Shown: positions 1-7,413 of the stretch, piece after piece | Position numbering within the stretch: position 1 is the first letter of the stretch | Layout: each line of letters starts with the position of its first letter | Origin: Phaeobacter sp. A36a-5a | GTDB taxonomy: Bacteria > Pseudomonadota > Alphaproteobacteria > Rhodobacterales > Rhodobacteraceae | Direction: 5' to 3' | NCBI RefSeq assembly: GCF_037911135.1 | Contig: NZ_JBBLYU010000001.1 | Location: 1,612,001 to 1,676,000, forward strand | Length of the DNA: 64,000 bases | The notes under the pieces: model-generated | What the model saw: the letters and a program-made list of their open reading frames with translations, nothing else | The model's database searches: none | Told to the model about the DNA's origin: nothing | Program-made: the position numbers and the translations under genes

Positions 1-55
1 CCGCAACCAGTCAAGTTTTGCGCTAACAGTCTGGAATAAAGCCATTTTTAAGCTT

Positions 56-82
56 TTGACCCGAGGGAATGGCAGCTATAGC
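56..82 (+). promoter_or_regulatory. possible gap promoter
   Basis: TTGACC at 56-61 and TATAGC at 77-82 resemble -35 and -10 boxes, but the 15-base spacing is short. The pair lies 34 bases before the gap start codon. Nothing else is recognisable in bases 1-115. Confidence 0.3.
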
Positions 83-115
83 GGAGGCAATTCTTGCTCG
101 CTTGGAGATACGCAT

Positions 116-1117
116 ATGACCATCAAAGTCGGGATCAACGGGTTTGGCCGCATCGGCCGCTGCACCTTGGCGCATATCGCAGCCTCGGGCCGGGACGATA
201 TCGAAGTGGTCAAGGTCAATGCCACCGGCCCGCTGGAAACCGCAGCGCATCTGCTGAAATACGACTCCGTGCATGGCCGTTTCCCCGGCGAGGTCACCTT
301 GGGTGAAAACACCATGAACCTCGGCCGTGGCGATATGCAGATGTTCTCCACCTATAATATGGACGATCTGGACTGGTCCGGCTGTGACGTGGTGCTGGAA
401 TGCACCGGCAAATTCAACGACGGCGAAAAGGCCAAGGCGCATCTGGCGCGCGGCGCCAAGAAGGTTCTGCTGTCCGCCCCCGGCACCAATGTCGACAAGA
501 CCATCGTCTTTGGCGTCAATGACGACAAGCTGCGGGCGGGCGACCGCATGGTCTCAAACGGCTCCTGCACCACCAACTGCCTCGCCCCTCTGGCCAAGGT
601 GCTGGATGAAACCGTCGGCATCGAAAGCGGGATCATGACCACGATCCACGCCTATACCGGCGATCAGCCGACACTGGACCGCCGCCACGACGATCTCTAC
701 CGCGCCCGCGCCGCTGCCATGGCGATGATCCCGACCACCACCGGTGCCGCCAAGGCGCTGGGTGAGGTGCTGCCAAACCTGAAGGGGCGTCTGGATGGCT
801 CTGCGATCCGCGTGCCGACCCCGAATGTCTCTGCTGTGGATCTGACCTTCCGCTCCAGCAAGCAGACCAGCGTCACCGAAATCAACGCCATCATGAGCGA
901 AGCCGCCAAGGGCCATATGTCCCGCGTGATCGGCTATGAACCCGCGCCGCTGGTCTCGATTGATTTCAACCACACGGAGCAAAGCTCGATCTTCGCGCCG
1001 GATCAGACCCGCGTCGTGGAAAACAGCCTGGTGCGCGTTCTGGCCTGGTATGACAACGAATGGGCCTTCTCGGTGCGTATGGCGGACGTCGCTGTCGCGA
1101 TGGGTCGTCTGGGCTGA
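116..1117 (+). CDS. gap: glyceraldehyde-3-phosphate dehydrogenase, type I
   Basis: Cytosolic glycolytic/gluconeogenic enzyme that converts glyceraldehyde 3-phosphate to 1,3-bisphosphoglycerate. The 333 residues match the usual family length. A Rossmann motif INGFGRIGR lies at residues 7-15, and the catalytic Cys151 sits in SNGSCTTNC. The reading frame is open 20 codons further upstream, but homology begins at MTIKVGING, preceded by GGAG at 103-106, so 116 is taken as the start. After the second beta strand, where NAD-dependent enzymes usually have an Asp (NDL), the sequence reads KVNATGPLE, so NADP use is possible. Roseobacters often carry several gap copies, and the physiological role of this one cannot be read from sequence. 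Confidence 0.95.
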   Translation: MTIKVGINGFGRIGRCTLAHIAASGRDDIEVVKVNATGPLETAAHLLKYDSVHGRFPGEVTLGENTMNLGRGDMQMFSTYNMDDLDWSGCDVVLECTGKFNDGEKAKAHLARGAKKVLLSAPGTNVDKTIVFGVNDDKLRAGDRMVSNGSCTTNCLAPLAKVLDETVGIESGIMTTIHAYTGDQPTLDRRHDDLYRARAAAMAMIPTTTGAAKALGEVLPNLKGRLDGSAIRVPTPNVSAVDLTFRSSKQTSVTEINAIMSEAAKGHMSRVIGYEPAPLVSIDFNHTEQSSIFAPDQTRVVENSLVRVLAWYDNEWAFSVRMADVAVAMGRLG

Positions 1118-1231
1118 GCCCCGGCACAACGGCCTCTGTGCGCAGCACTTGGCCCGCATGGCTTGTAAGACACCGCCCGGTCAGGCATATCTGGCCGGGC
1201 GTATCTTGTTTACCCCGGCCCCAGACCCATC

Positions 1232-1375
1232 ATGACCAATAGAATTGCCCTGTTCCTTGCACTGCTGATCCTGGCTGGTCTGGCCGTGGATCTCTGGCTG
1301 TTTGGAACCGGACATATGGTGTTTCTGGGCAAGCGCCTGTTTGAACTGATCGACTGGATTGCCTTCTGGCGCTGA
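1232..1375 (+). CDS. small membrane protein, 47 aa
   Basis: A short reading frame beginning ATGACCAATAGAATT encodes 47 residues. It has one strongly hydrophobic segment (ALFLALLILAGLAVDLWLF, about residues 5-23) and a basic/hydrophobic tail ending DWIAFWR. It lies 114 bases downstream of gap on the same strand, with no clear terminator between, so it is probably cotranscribed. I recognise it only as a likely single-pass inner-membrane protein. The function is unknown. The support is the typical membrane-anchor composition and the position, not a known family. Confidence 0.55.
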   Translation: MTNRIALFLALLILAGLAVDLWLFGTGHMVFLGKRLFELIDWIAFWR

Positions 1376-1427
1376 TCCGGCGGCGCCGCGCAGATCAGGA
1401 ACAGGTCGCAACACAGTGTTTACAGAC

Positions 1428-1456
1428 ATAAAAAAGCGGCCCCGAACCGGGCCGCT
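1428..1456 (-). terminator. coaD terminator
   Basis: GCGGCCC (1436-1442) pairs with GGGCCGC (1449-1455). Read on the minus strand, the hairpin is followed by a run of T, and it lies just past the coaD stop codon. Confidence 0.8.
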
Positions 1457-1488
1457 CCCAATGTCGCATCTCTATCGCCGCAGGCTGA

Positions 1489-1983
1489 CTATTTCGCCAG
1501 CTGGCGGCTCAGCTCGCTCTTGACCATCGGCGTGACGAACTTCGAAACATCGCCCCCCAGCCGGGCGATTTCCTTCACCAGCTTGGAGGCAATTGCCTGA
1601 TGGCGCGCCTCGGCCATCAGGAACACCGTCTCGACCGAGCTGTCGAGCGCCCGGTTCATACCAACCATCTGGAATTCATACTCGAAATCCGCCACCGCGC
1701 GCAGCCCGCGCACGATGATCTGCGCGCCCACGTCGCGGGCGCAGTCGATCAACAGGTTTTCAAACGGATGGGCAACAATCTCGGTGCCGGTCTGTTCGCT
1801 GAGCTTGGCGCATTCCGCCTCGATCATGGCGACACGCTCTTCCAGCGAAAACAGCGGCCCCTTGTCCCGGTTGATCGCAACGCCGATCACCAGCTTGTCC
1901 ACCAGCGCGCTGGCCCGGCGGATAATATCTATATGCCCCAATGTGATGGGATCGAATGTGCCGGGATACAAGCCAATACGCAT
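1489..1983 (-). CDS. coaD: pantetheine-phosphate adenylyltransferase
   Basis: Catalyses the adenylyl transfer from ATP to 4'-phosphopantetheine, the penultimate step of coenzyme A synthesis, in the cytosol. The 164 residues are typical. The nucleotidyltransferase signature YPGTFDPITLGH is at the N terminus, with the T/HxGH motif. The region around HQAIASKLVKEIA corresponds to the conserved C-terminal ISSS-type loop. The frame is open 13 codons upstream, but family homology starts at MRIGLYPGTF, so 1983 is taken as the start. It is a single gene with its own terminator and no obvious partner. Confidence 0.95.
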   Translation of the reverse strand: MRIGLYPGTFDPITLGHIDIIRRASALVDKLVIGVAINRDKGPLFSLEERVAMIEAECAKLSEQTGTEIVAHPFENLLIDCARDVGAQIIVRGLRAVADFEYEFQMVGMNRALDSSVETVFLMAEARHQAIASKLVKEIARLGGDVSKFVTPMVKSELSRQLAK

Positions 1984-2152
1984 GGGGCCTCTCCTGCCTG
2001 CTGGTTGGTTGCGCGCAAGCAAACATTTTTGTCATCAGGGCGCAAGAGCGTGGAAATACCGACCTGCTCCTGCGCCGTGACGTCAGCCGTCCGATGCGGG
2101 AGGACACCGCATCAGACGCGGGGCCACAGCCCCGGGTGCCAGGATCCTGAGG

Positions 2153-2587
2153 TCAGTGCCCCATGATCATGCCTGCAAGGGCGTCTTTCTCCATCGCGAC
2201 CTCGGCCAGCTGCGCCTTCACGACATCGCCCAGCGACACCAGCCCGATCAGCTTGCCATCTTCGACCACCGGCATGTGGCGAAAGCGGCCTTCGGTCATC
2301 TGCTGTAGCACGTCCTCGACGTTGGACTGGCTGGTGCAGGTGACCAGCTTGCGGGTCATATATTCGCTGGTGGCCTTGCTCAGGCAGCCGGAGCCGCTGC
2401 GGGCCAGCTCGCGCACGATATCGCGCTCGGACAGGATACCCTCGGCGGTTTCGCCATCACTGGAGACAACAACAGTACCGATCTTGTGCTCGCCCAGCAA
2501 TTTGGCGGCCTCGGATATCGTTGCCTCGGGAGCAATGGTGACCACCCCAGAGCTTGCCTTGGACTTCAGAATCAATTGAACCAGCAT
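2153..2587 (-). CDS. CBS-domain protein
   Basis: A 144-residue protein made almost entirely of two CBS motifs (about residues 8-65 and 78-135), including GILSERDIVREL and MPVVEDGKLIGLVSLGDVVK. Tandem CBS domains (Bateman modules) usually bind adenosine nucleotides such as AMP, ATP or NAD and act as energy or redox sensors. No catalytic domain is attached, so it is probably a stand-alone sensor whose partner is not evident here. It is monocistronic, between coaD and a LysR gene. Confidence 0.85.
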   Translation of the reverse strand: MLVQLILKSKASSGVVTIAPEATISEAAKLLGEHKIGTVVVSSDGETAEGILSERDIVRELARSGSGCLSKATSEYMTRKLVTCTSQSNVEDVLQQMTEGRFRHMPVVEDGKLIGLVSLGDVVKAQLAEVAMEKDALAGMIMGH

Positions 2588-2643
2588 AGGCGCTCCTTTT
2601 TGTAATTTTATTACGTACCACCAAGGGTTGCCCTAACCCGGCA

Positions 2644-3540
2644 TCAAGTCAAGCCTTCCAGCCGGACCACTTCGTCGCGTATGCCTTTTGACAACCCCTG
2701 GGCAAACCGGTTCAGCCGGTCGCTACGCTGATCCCCCTGGTGGCGCACCAGATAAAAACTGCGCGTCAGGCTGATCTTGTCGGTCAGAACCTTGCGCAGC
2801 GAGCGGTGCGACGGCAGCGTAAAATCATGCGCGACGCACAGCGCCGTACCCTCAGCCGCCAGTTTTATCTGCACCGACACCGAATTGGAGGCCAGCGCCA
2901 CCCGGTCCACCCCAAGATCATTGAGATAATCCAGCTCCCGGTCAAAGATCATGTCAGGAATATAGCCGATCATCTTGTGATCCTTCAGATCCTCCAGCTT
3001 TTCGATCGGCGGATGGGCGCGCAGATAGTGGCGCGATCCCACCAGATGCAGTTTGTAATCGGTGATTTTCTGCACCAGCAGCTGGCCTGCGGTGGGCGCG
3101 CTGACGGTCACCGCCATATCGGCCTCCCGGCGGCTGAGGTTGATGACCCGTGGCAGCGCCACGATCTGGATATCCAGATCCGGGTTCTCGGCCCCGATTC
3201 TGGCACAGACCTGCGGCAGCAGATAATTGGCGCTGCCATCCGGCGCACCGATGCGGATCTGACCCGACAGCGTGTCACTGGGGCCGACCAGCGCCTCCTG
3301 CCCGGCCCGCATCGCCTGTTCGGCAGCCTCGGCATGGCCCAGCAAACGGTCCCCCGCAGCACTCAGCGCATAGCCCTGCGGGGATTTCACGAACAGCGGC
3401 GTGTCCAGCGCCTCCTCAAAGCGCGAGATCCGCCGACCCACGGTGGCCGGATCCATCTTCAGGATCCGCCCCGCCCCCGACAGGCTGCTTTCGCGCGCAA
3501 CTGCCAGGAACACCCGCATGTCATCCCATTGTGGATCCAT
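2644..3540 (-). CDS. LysR-family transcriptional regulator
   Basis: A 298-residue LysR-type regulator. The N-terminal winged HTH (about residues 5-63) contains the helix pair around SLSGAGRILKMDPATVGRRI, followed by a LysR substrate-binding domain (about 90-290). It is transcribed divergently from mmsA across a 132-base gap that contains an inverted repeat, CTTTGC-N6-GCAAAG. That arrangement suggests it regulates mmsA and itself, but the effector is not known. There is no sign of damage. Confidence 0.9.
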   Translation of the reverse strand: MDPQWDDMRVFLAVARESSLSGAGRILKMDPATVGRRISRFEEALDTPLFVKSPQGYALSAAGDRLLGHAEAAEQAMRAGQEALVGPSDTLSGQIRIGAPDGSANYLLPQVCARIGAENPDLDIQIVALPRVINLSRREADMAVTVSAPTAGQLLVQKITDYKLHLVGSRHYLRAHPPIEKLEDLKDHKMIGYIPDMIFDRELDYLNDLGVDRVALASNSVSVQIKLAAEGTALCVAHDFTLPSHRSLRKVLTDKISLTRSFYLVRHQGDQRSDRLNRFAQGLSKGIRDEVVRLEGLT

Positions 3541-3577
3541 GAGCTTTTCCCTCTCCTGCCGTCAACATTCTGTTAAC

Positions 3578-3595
3578 CTTTGCGTTCCTGCAAAG
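3578..3595. promoter_or_regulatory. inverted repeat in the LysR-mmsA divergent region
   Basis: CTTTGC (3578-3583) and GCAAAG (3590-3595) form a 6-base-arm inverted repeat with a 6-base spacer, 38 bases from the LysR start codon and 78 bases from mmsA. It is a candidate operator for the divergent LysR regulator. Confidence 0.4.
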
Positions 3596-3672
3596 CCTCT
3601 TTGAGATCTTTCCTCTTTTCCAGTGTTTTTTGCAAGCCTACGATACCGGCAACTGGAATGTAGGAGGATCCG

Positions 3673-5172
3673 ATGAAAGAACTCGGCCATTTTATCAACG
3701 GCAAGCTGGTGTCCGGCACCTCGGGCCGTTTTGACGATGTCTTCAACCCGGCAACCGGCGAAGTGCAGTACAAATGCCCGATGGCCAGCGCGTCGGAGAC
3801 CACCGATGCCATTGAAAAAGCCGCCGCGGCACAGCCCGCATGGGGCGCCACCAACCCGCAGAAGCGCGCCCGCGTGATGATGGCGATGGTTGGCCTGATG
3901 AACCGCGACATGGACAAGCTGGCCGAGGCGCTCTCGCGCGAGCACGGCAAGACCATCCCGGACGCCAAGGGCGACCTGCAGCGCGGTCTGGAAGTGATCG
4001 AATACTGCATCGGCGCGCCGCAGATGCTGAAGGGGGAATTCACCGACAGCGCCGGCCCCGGCATCGACATGTACTCCATGCGCCAGCCGCTGGGTGTTGT
4101 CGGCTCCATCATGCCGTTCAACTTCCCCGCCATGATGCCGCTGTGGCACGTCGGCCCGGCCTTGGCCTGCGGCAACGCCGTGGTGCTGAAACCGTCCGAG
4201 CGCGACCCCTCCGTGCCACTGATGCTGGCTGAGCTGTTCGTCGAGGCAGGCCTGCCCGAAGGCGTGTTCCAGGTGGTGAACGGCGACCGCGAGGCGGTTG
4301 ACACCATTCTGGACAGCGAAATCATTCAGGGCGTGTCCTTCGTCGGCTCCACCCCGATTGCCCAGTACATCTATTCCCGCGCCACCGCCAACGGCAAGCG
4401 CGCGCAGTGCTTCGGCGGCGCCAAGAACCACATGATCGTGATGCCCGATGCCGATCTGGATCAGGCCGCTGACGCGCTGGTTGGCGCAGGCTTCGGCGCG
4501 GCCGGCGAACGCTGCATGGCAATCTCGGTTGCGGTTCCGGTCGGTGAGGAAACCGCCGACAAGCTGATCGAGAAGCTGATCCCGCGCATCGAGAAACTGA
4601 AGGTCGGCCCCTACACCGCCGGCGACGACGTCGACCTGGGCCCGGTTGTGACCGCGGCCGCCAAGGACCGCATCCTGGGCCTGATCCAGTCCGGCGTTGA
4701 CCAGGGCGCCACGCTGGTGGTCGACAACCGCGACTTCAAACTGCAAGGTTACGAGGACGGGTTCTTCGTCGGCGCCCACCTGTTCGACCATGTCACCCCC
4801 GACATGGACATCTACAAGCAGGAGATCTTCGGTCCGGTGCTTTCGACTGTGCGCGCAAGCACTTACGAGGAAGCATTGAAGCTGGCGATGGATCACGAAT
4901 ACGGCAATGGCACCGCGATCTTTACCCGTGACGGCGACACCGCGCGCGACTTTGCCTCCCGCGTGAACATCGGCATGGTGGGTATCAACGTGCCGATCCC
5001 GGTGCCGCTGGCCTATCACACCTTCGGCGGCTGGAAGAAGTCGATGTTCGGTGACCTGAACCAGCACGGGCCCGACAGCTTCAAATTCTACACCCGCACC
5101 AAGACGGTGACCTCCCGCTGGCCTTCGGGCATCAAGGAAGGTGGCGAATTCAACTTCAAGGCGATGGACTGA
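3673..5172 (+). CDS. mmsA: methylmalonate-semialdehyde dehydrogenase (CoA-acylating)
   Basis: Oxidatively decarboxylates methylmalonate semialdehyde to propionyl-CoA (or malonate semialdehyde to acetyl-CoA) with NAD and CoA. It is the last step of valine and the beta-alanine/inositol routes. The 499 residues are the usual length. The aldehyde dehydrogenase fold is clear: IMPFNFPAMMPLW, GNAVVLKPSERDPS and the catalytic Cys281 in GAAGERCMA. The GERCMA context is typical of the CoA-dependent subfamily. The start has a strong AGGAGG at 3662-3667. It is separated from the other valine genes (9479-12551) by four unrelated genes. Confidence 0.95.
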   Translation: MKELGHFINGKLVSGTSGRFDDVFNPATGEVQYKCPMASASETTDAIEKAAAAQPAWGATNPQKRARVMMAMVGLMNRDMDKLAEALSREHGKTIPDAKGDLQRGLEVIEYCIGAPQMLKGEFTDSAGPGIDMYSMRQPLGVVGSIMPFNFPAMMPLWHVGPALACGNAVVLKPSERDPSVPLMLAELFVEAGLPEGVFQVVNGDREAVDTILDSEIIQGVSFVGSTPIAQYIYSRATANGKRAQCFGGAKNHMIVMPDADLDQAADALVGAGFGAAGERCMAISVAVPVGEETADKLIEKLIPRIEKLKVGPYTAGDDVDLGPVVTAAAKDRILGLIQSGVDQGATLVVDNRDFKLQGYEDGFFVGAHLFDHVTPDMDIYKQEIFGPVLSTVRASTYEEALKLAMDHEYGNGTAIFTRDGDTARDFASRVNIGMVGINVPIPVPLAYHTFGGWKKSMFGDLNQHGPDSFKFYTRTKTVTSRWPSGIKEGGEFNFKAMD

Positions 5173-5191
5173 GCTGTCGCCCCAAAACGAG

Positions 5192-5221
5192 AAAAGGCCC
5201 CGGACATTCCGGGGCCTTTTT
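5192..5221 (+). terminator. mmsA terminator
   Basis: AAAAGGCCCCGG and CCGGGGCCTTTTT form a strong hairpin with a T run, 20 bases past the mmsA stop codon. Confidence 0.9.
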
Positions 5222-5373
5222 CCATGGCGCCGCGCGCTCCCGCCCAGATAGAGCGGCAGGCGGGCGTTATTCGCGGCACAGGGCCAGAAAAATAACGGCT
5301 TCGACCAATTTATGCTTGTTCCGCCGCGTAACTCGTCTATCCGGTCATGGATGGACAGAAAAACGGCAGGCGC

Positions 5374-6408
5374 ATGAGCACGACAGACGAATCCAACCAG
5401 CCGCAGGCGGCTGCGAAATCCGCCCGCGACTGGGTCAAGATCCTGGCCCAATACCGCGACCCAAGCCCCCTGCGCAGCAGCTTTGAGCTGGCGGTGACGG
5501 TCGTGCCCTTCCTGCTGCTCTGGGCCCTGGCCTGGTGGTCGCTGTCGATCAGTTACTGGCTGACGCTGGCCATCTCCGTTCTGATCGCCGCCTTCCTGCT
5601 GCGGCTGTTCACCATTCAGCACGATTGCGGCCATGGCTCCTTCTTCAGCAACCGTCGGCTCAGCGACTGGACCGGTCGCATCATCGGGGTGCTGACCCTC
5701 ACGCCATATGATGTCTGGCGCCGCACCCATTCGATCCATCACAGCACCCATGGCAATCTGGGCAAACGCGGCATGGGCGATATCCACACCATGACCGTGG
5801 CCGAATACCACGCCGAAAACCGCTGGGGCCGTCTGATGTATCGGCTCTATCGCCATCCTGTGACGCTTTTTGCCATCGGTCCCGGCTATCTGTTCTTCCT
5901 GCAAAACCGTATCCCCTACGGGCTGATGGGCCAAGCCCGCTACTGGATCAGCGCCATGGGCACCAATCTGACCATTATTCTGGCGCTGGCGGTGATCTGG
6001 TATTTCGGCGGGCTGATGCCGCTGCTGCTGATTTTTGTGCCCGCCACGCTGCTGGCTGCCACCGCCGGGCTGTGGCTGTTCTACGTCCAGCATCAGTTCG
6101 AGACGACACAGTGGGAGCAGGAAGAGGACTGGCACCTGCATGACGCCGCCCTGCATGGCAGCTCGCATTATGTTCTGCCGCCGGTGCTGCAATGGATCAG
6201 CGCCAATATCGGCATCCACCACGTTCATCACCTTTATAGCCGCATTCCCTTCTACCGGCTTCCCCAGGTGCTGCGCGACCACGCCGAACTGGCCGAGGGC
6301 AACCGGATGACCATCCGCGAAAGCCTCGCCAATGCGCGGCTGCACCTCTGGGACGAGAAGACCAAGCGCCTGCTGTCCTTTGCCCAGGCGCGCCAGCTCT
6401 ACGGCTGA
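5374..6408 (+). CDS. membrane fatty acid desaturase
   Basis: An integral-membrane di-iron desaturase of the fatty-acid desaturase type 1 superfamily, which introduces a double bond into an acyl chain. All three histidine boxes are present: HDCGHGSFF, HSIHHSTHGN and IHHVHHLYSRIPFYR. There are paired hydrophobic segments before the first box (about residues 35-80) and between boxes two and three (about 185-235). The length of 344 residues fits bacterial delta-9/omega-type enzymes. An ATG at 5347 would add nine residues; 5374 is preferred because a weak AGG precedes it and none precedes 5347. Substrate and regiospecificity cannot be assigned. It is monocistronic. Confidence 0.88.
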   Translation: MSTTDESNQPQAAAKSARDWVKILAQYRDPSPLRSSFELAVTVVPFLLLWALAWWSLSISYWLTLAISVLIAAFLLRLFTIQHDCGHGSFFSNRRLSDWTGRIIGVLTLTPYDVWRRTHSIHHSTHGNLGKRGMGDIHTMTVAEYHAENRWGRLMYRLYRHPVTLFAIGPGYLFFLQNRIPYGLMGQARYWISAMGTNLTIILALAVIWYFGGLMPLLLIFVPATLLAATAGLWLFYVQHQFETTQWEQEEDWHLHDAALHGSSHYVLPPVLQWISANIGIHHVHHLYSRIPFYRLPQVLRDHAELAEGNRMTIRESLANARLHLWDEKTKRLLSFAQARQLYG

Positions 6409-6577
6409 CCCTCACCGGCGCCCAGGCGCCGAAAGAACGGCAGACTTCCGCCACTCACGGTCTCACCGGGCTACACAACCCTGTGAGACCGGCTGAATTT
6501 CGCGACCTGCCCCTAGGAAATTCCGCAGCACTACCTAGTTTGCCAACTAATGTCCGAGCAGACTGTCGAAGGATACC

Positions 6578-7180
6578 ATGAGCAACTTTCGTATGACCCG
6601 CCGCGCTGCCCTCACCGGGATTGGCGCCACATTGGCCACCCCGGCGCTGCTGCGCGCCCAGTCGAGCGACGCCTTTCCGGTGGAAGAGCCAAAGATCGAA
6701 ACCGAAATCCCGGTGAAACGCAATATTTCCTCCTTCCAGCAGCAGGCCTGGCAGGATCACTTCGATGATCTGGGCGTGGGCTGCATGTTGGCCGATATTT
6801 CCTCGCGCGCGCTGCATTACTGGGGGCCGGATGGCGAGACCTACCGGCTGTTCCCCTCCTCGGTGCCGATGACCGAGGAGCTGACCCGACGCGGCTATAC
6901 CGAAATCGTGCGCAAGGCGGAGAACCCCAGCTGGACTCCAACCGCCTCAATGCGCGAGCGTGACCCGACACTGCCGGTCCGCATCGACGGCGGCGACCCG
7001 GGCAACCCGCTGGGCACACGTGCGATGTATCTCGACTGGCCGGCCTATCTGGTGCATGGCACCCATGACACCCGCAAGATCGGACGGCAAAGCTCCTCCG
7101 GCTGTATCGGCCTTTACAATCAGCACGTCGAATCGCTCTACGAGATGGTGAAGATCGGCACAAAGGTGCGCCTGCTCTGA
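6578..7180 (+). CDS. L,D-transpeptidase (YkuD family), Tat-exported
   Basis: A 200-residue periplasmic enzyme of the L,D-transpeptidase catalytic-domain family, which makes 3-3 peptidoglycan crosslinks or attaches proteins to peptidoglycan. The N terminus MTRRAALTGIGATLATPALL has a twin-arginine motif, a hydrophobic core and ARA-like cleavage near LLRAQS, so Tat export is likely. The catalytic region is YLVHGTHDTRKIGRQSSSGCIGLYN. The usual S/T-HGC-x-R pattern appears as SSGCIGL, so the catalytic Cys is kept but the Arg is replaced. It is a single gene with its own terminator. Confidence 0.85.
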   Translation: MSNFRMTRRAALTGIGATLATPALLRAQSSDAFPVEEPKIETEIPVKRNISSFQQQAWQDHFDDLGVGCMLADISSRALHYWGPDGETYRLFPSSVPMTEELTRRGYTEIVRKAENPSWTPTASMRERDPTLPVRIDGGDPGNPLGTRAMYLDWPAYLVHGTHDTRKIGRQSSSGCIGLYNQHVESLYEMVKIGTKVRLL

Positions 7181-7282
7181 TCCATCCGCCCGCAGGCGGC
7201 GGCCGGTCAAATATCCGTCGGCCTGAGCGCCGGTCGGCCACCATGGCAGATCCCCGCGCCACGCGGATGTCATAACAAAAAC

Positions 7283-7313
7283 GCGCCTCCGGCAGACCGG
7301 GGCGCTTTTTTTT
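7283..7313 (+). terminator. terminator after the L,D-transpeptidase gene
   Basis: GCGCC/GGCGC and CCGG/CCGG form a hairpin at 7283-7305 with a one-base bulge, followed by eight T. Confidence 0.85.
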
Positions 7314-7413
7314 CCTCTTTGGCGGGTCGCTTTTTCGACGGCAGGCTTTGCGCCGGAAGCACCGCCCGGCTCAGCAAATGCGGATCCCGGTCAGCGACGC
7401 CACGGATGGAGGG

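Noticed and set aside
3562-6345. A 927-codon open frame on the minus strand.
   Set aside because: It lies antisense to mmsA and the desaturase. The product is rich in His, Gly, Gln and Ala and has no domain features, as expected for antisense frames in GC-rich DNA.
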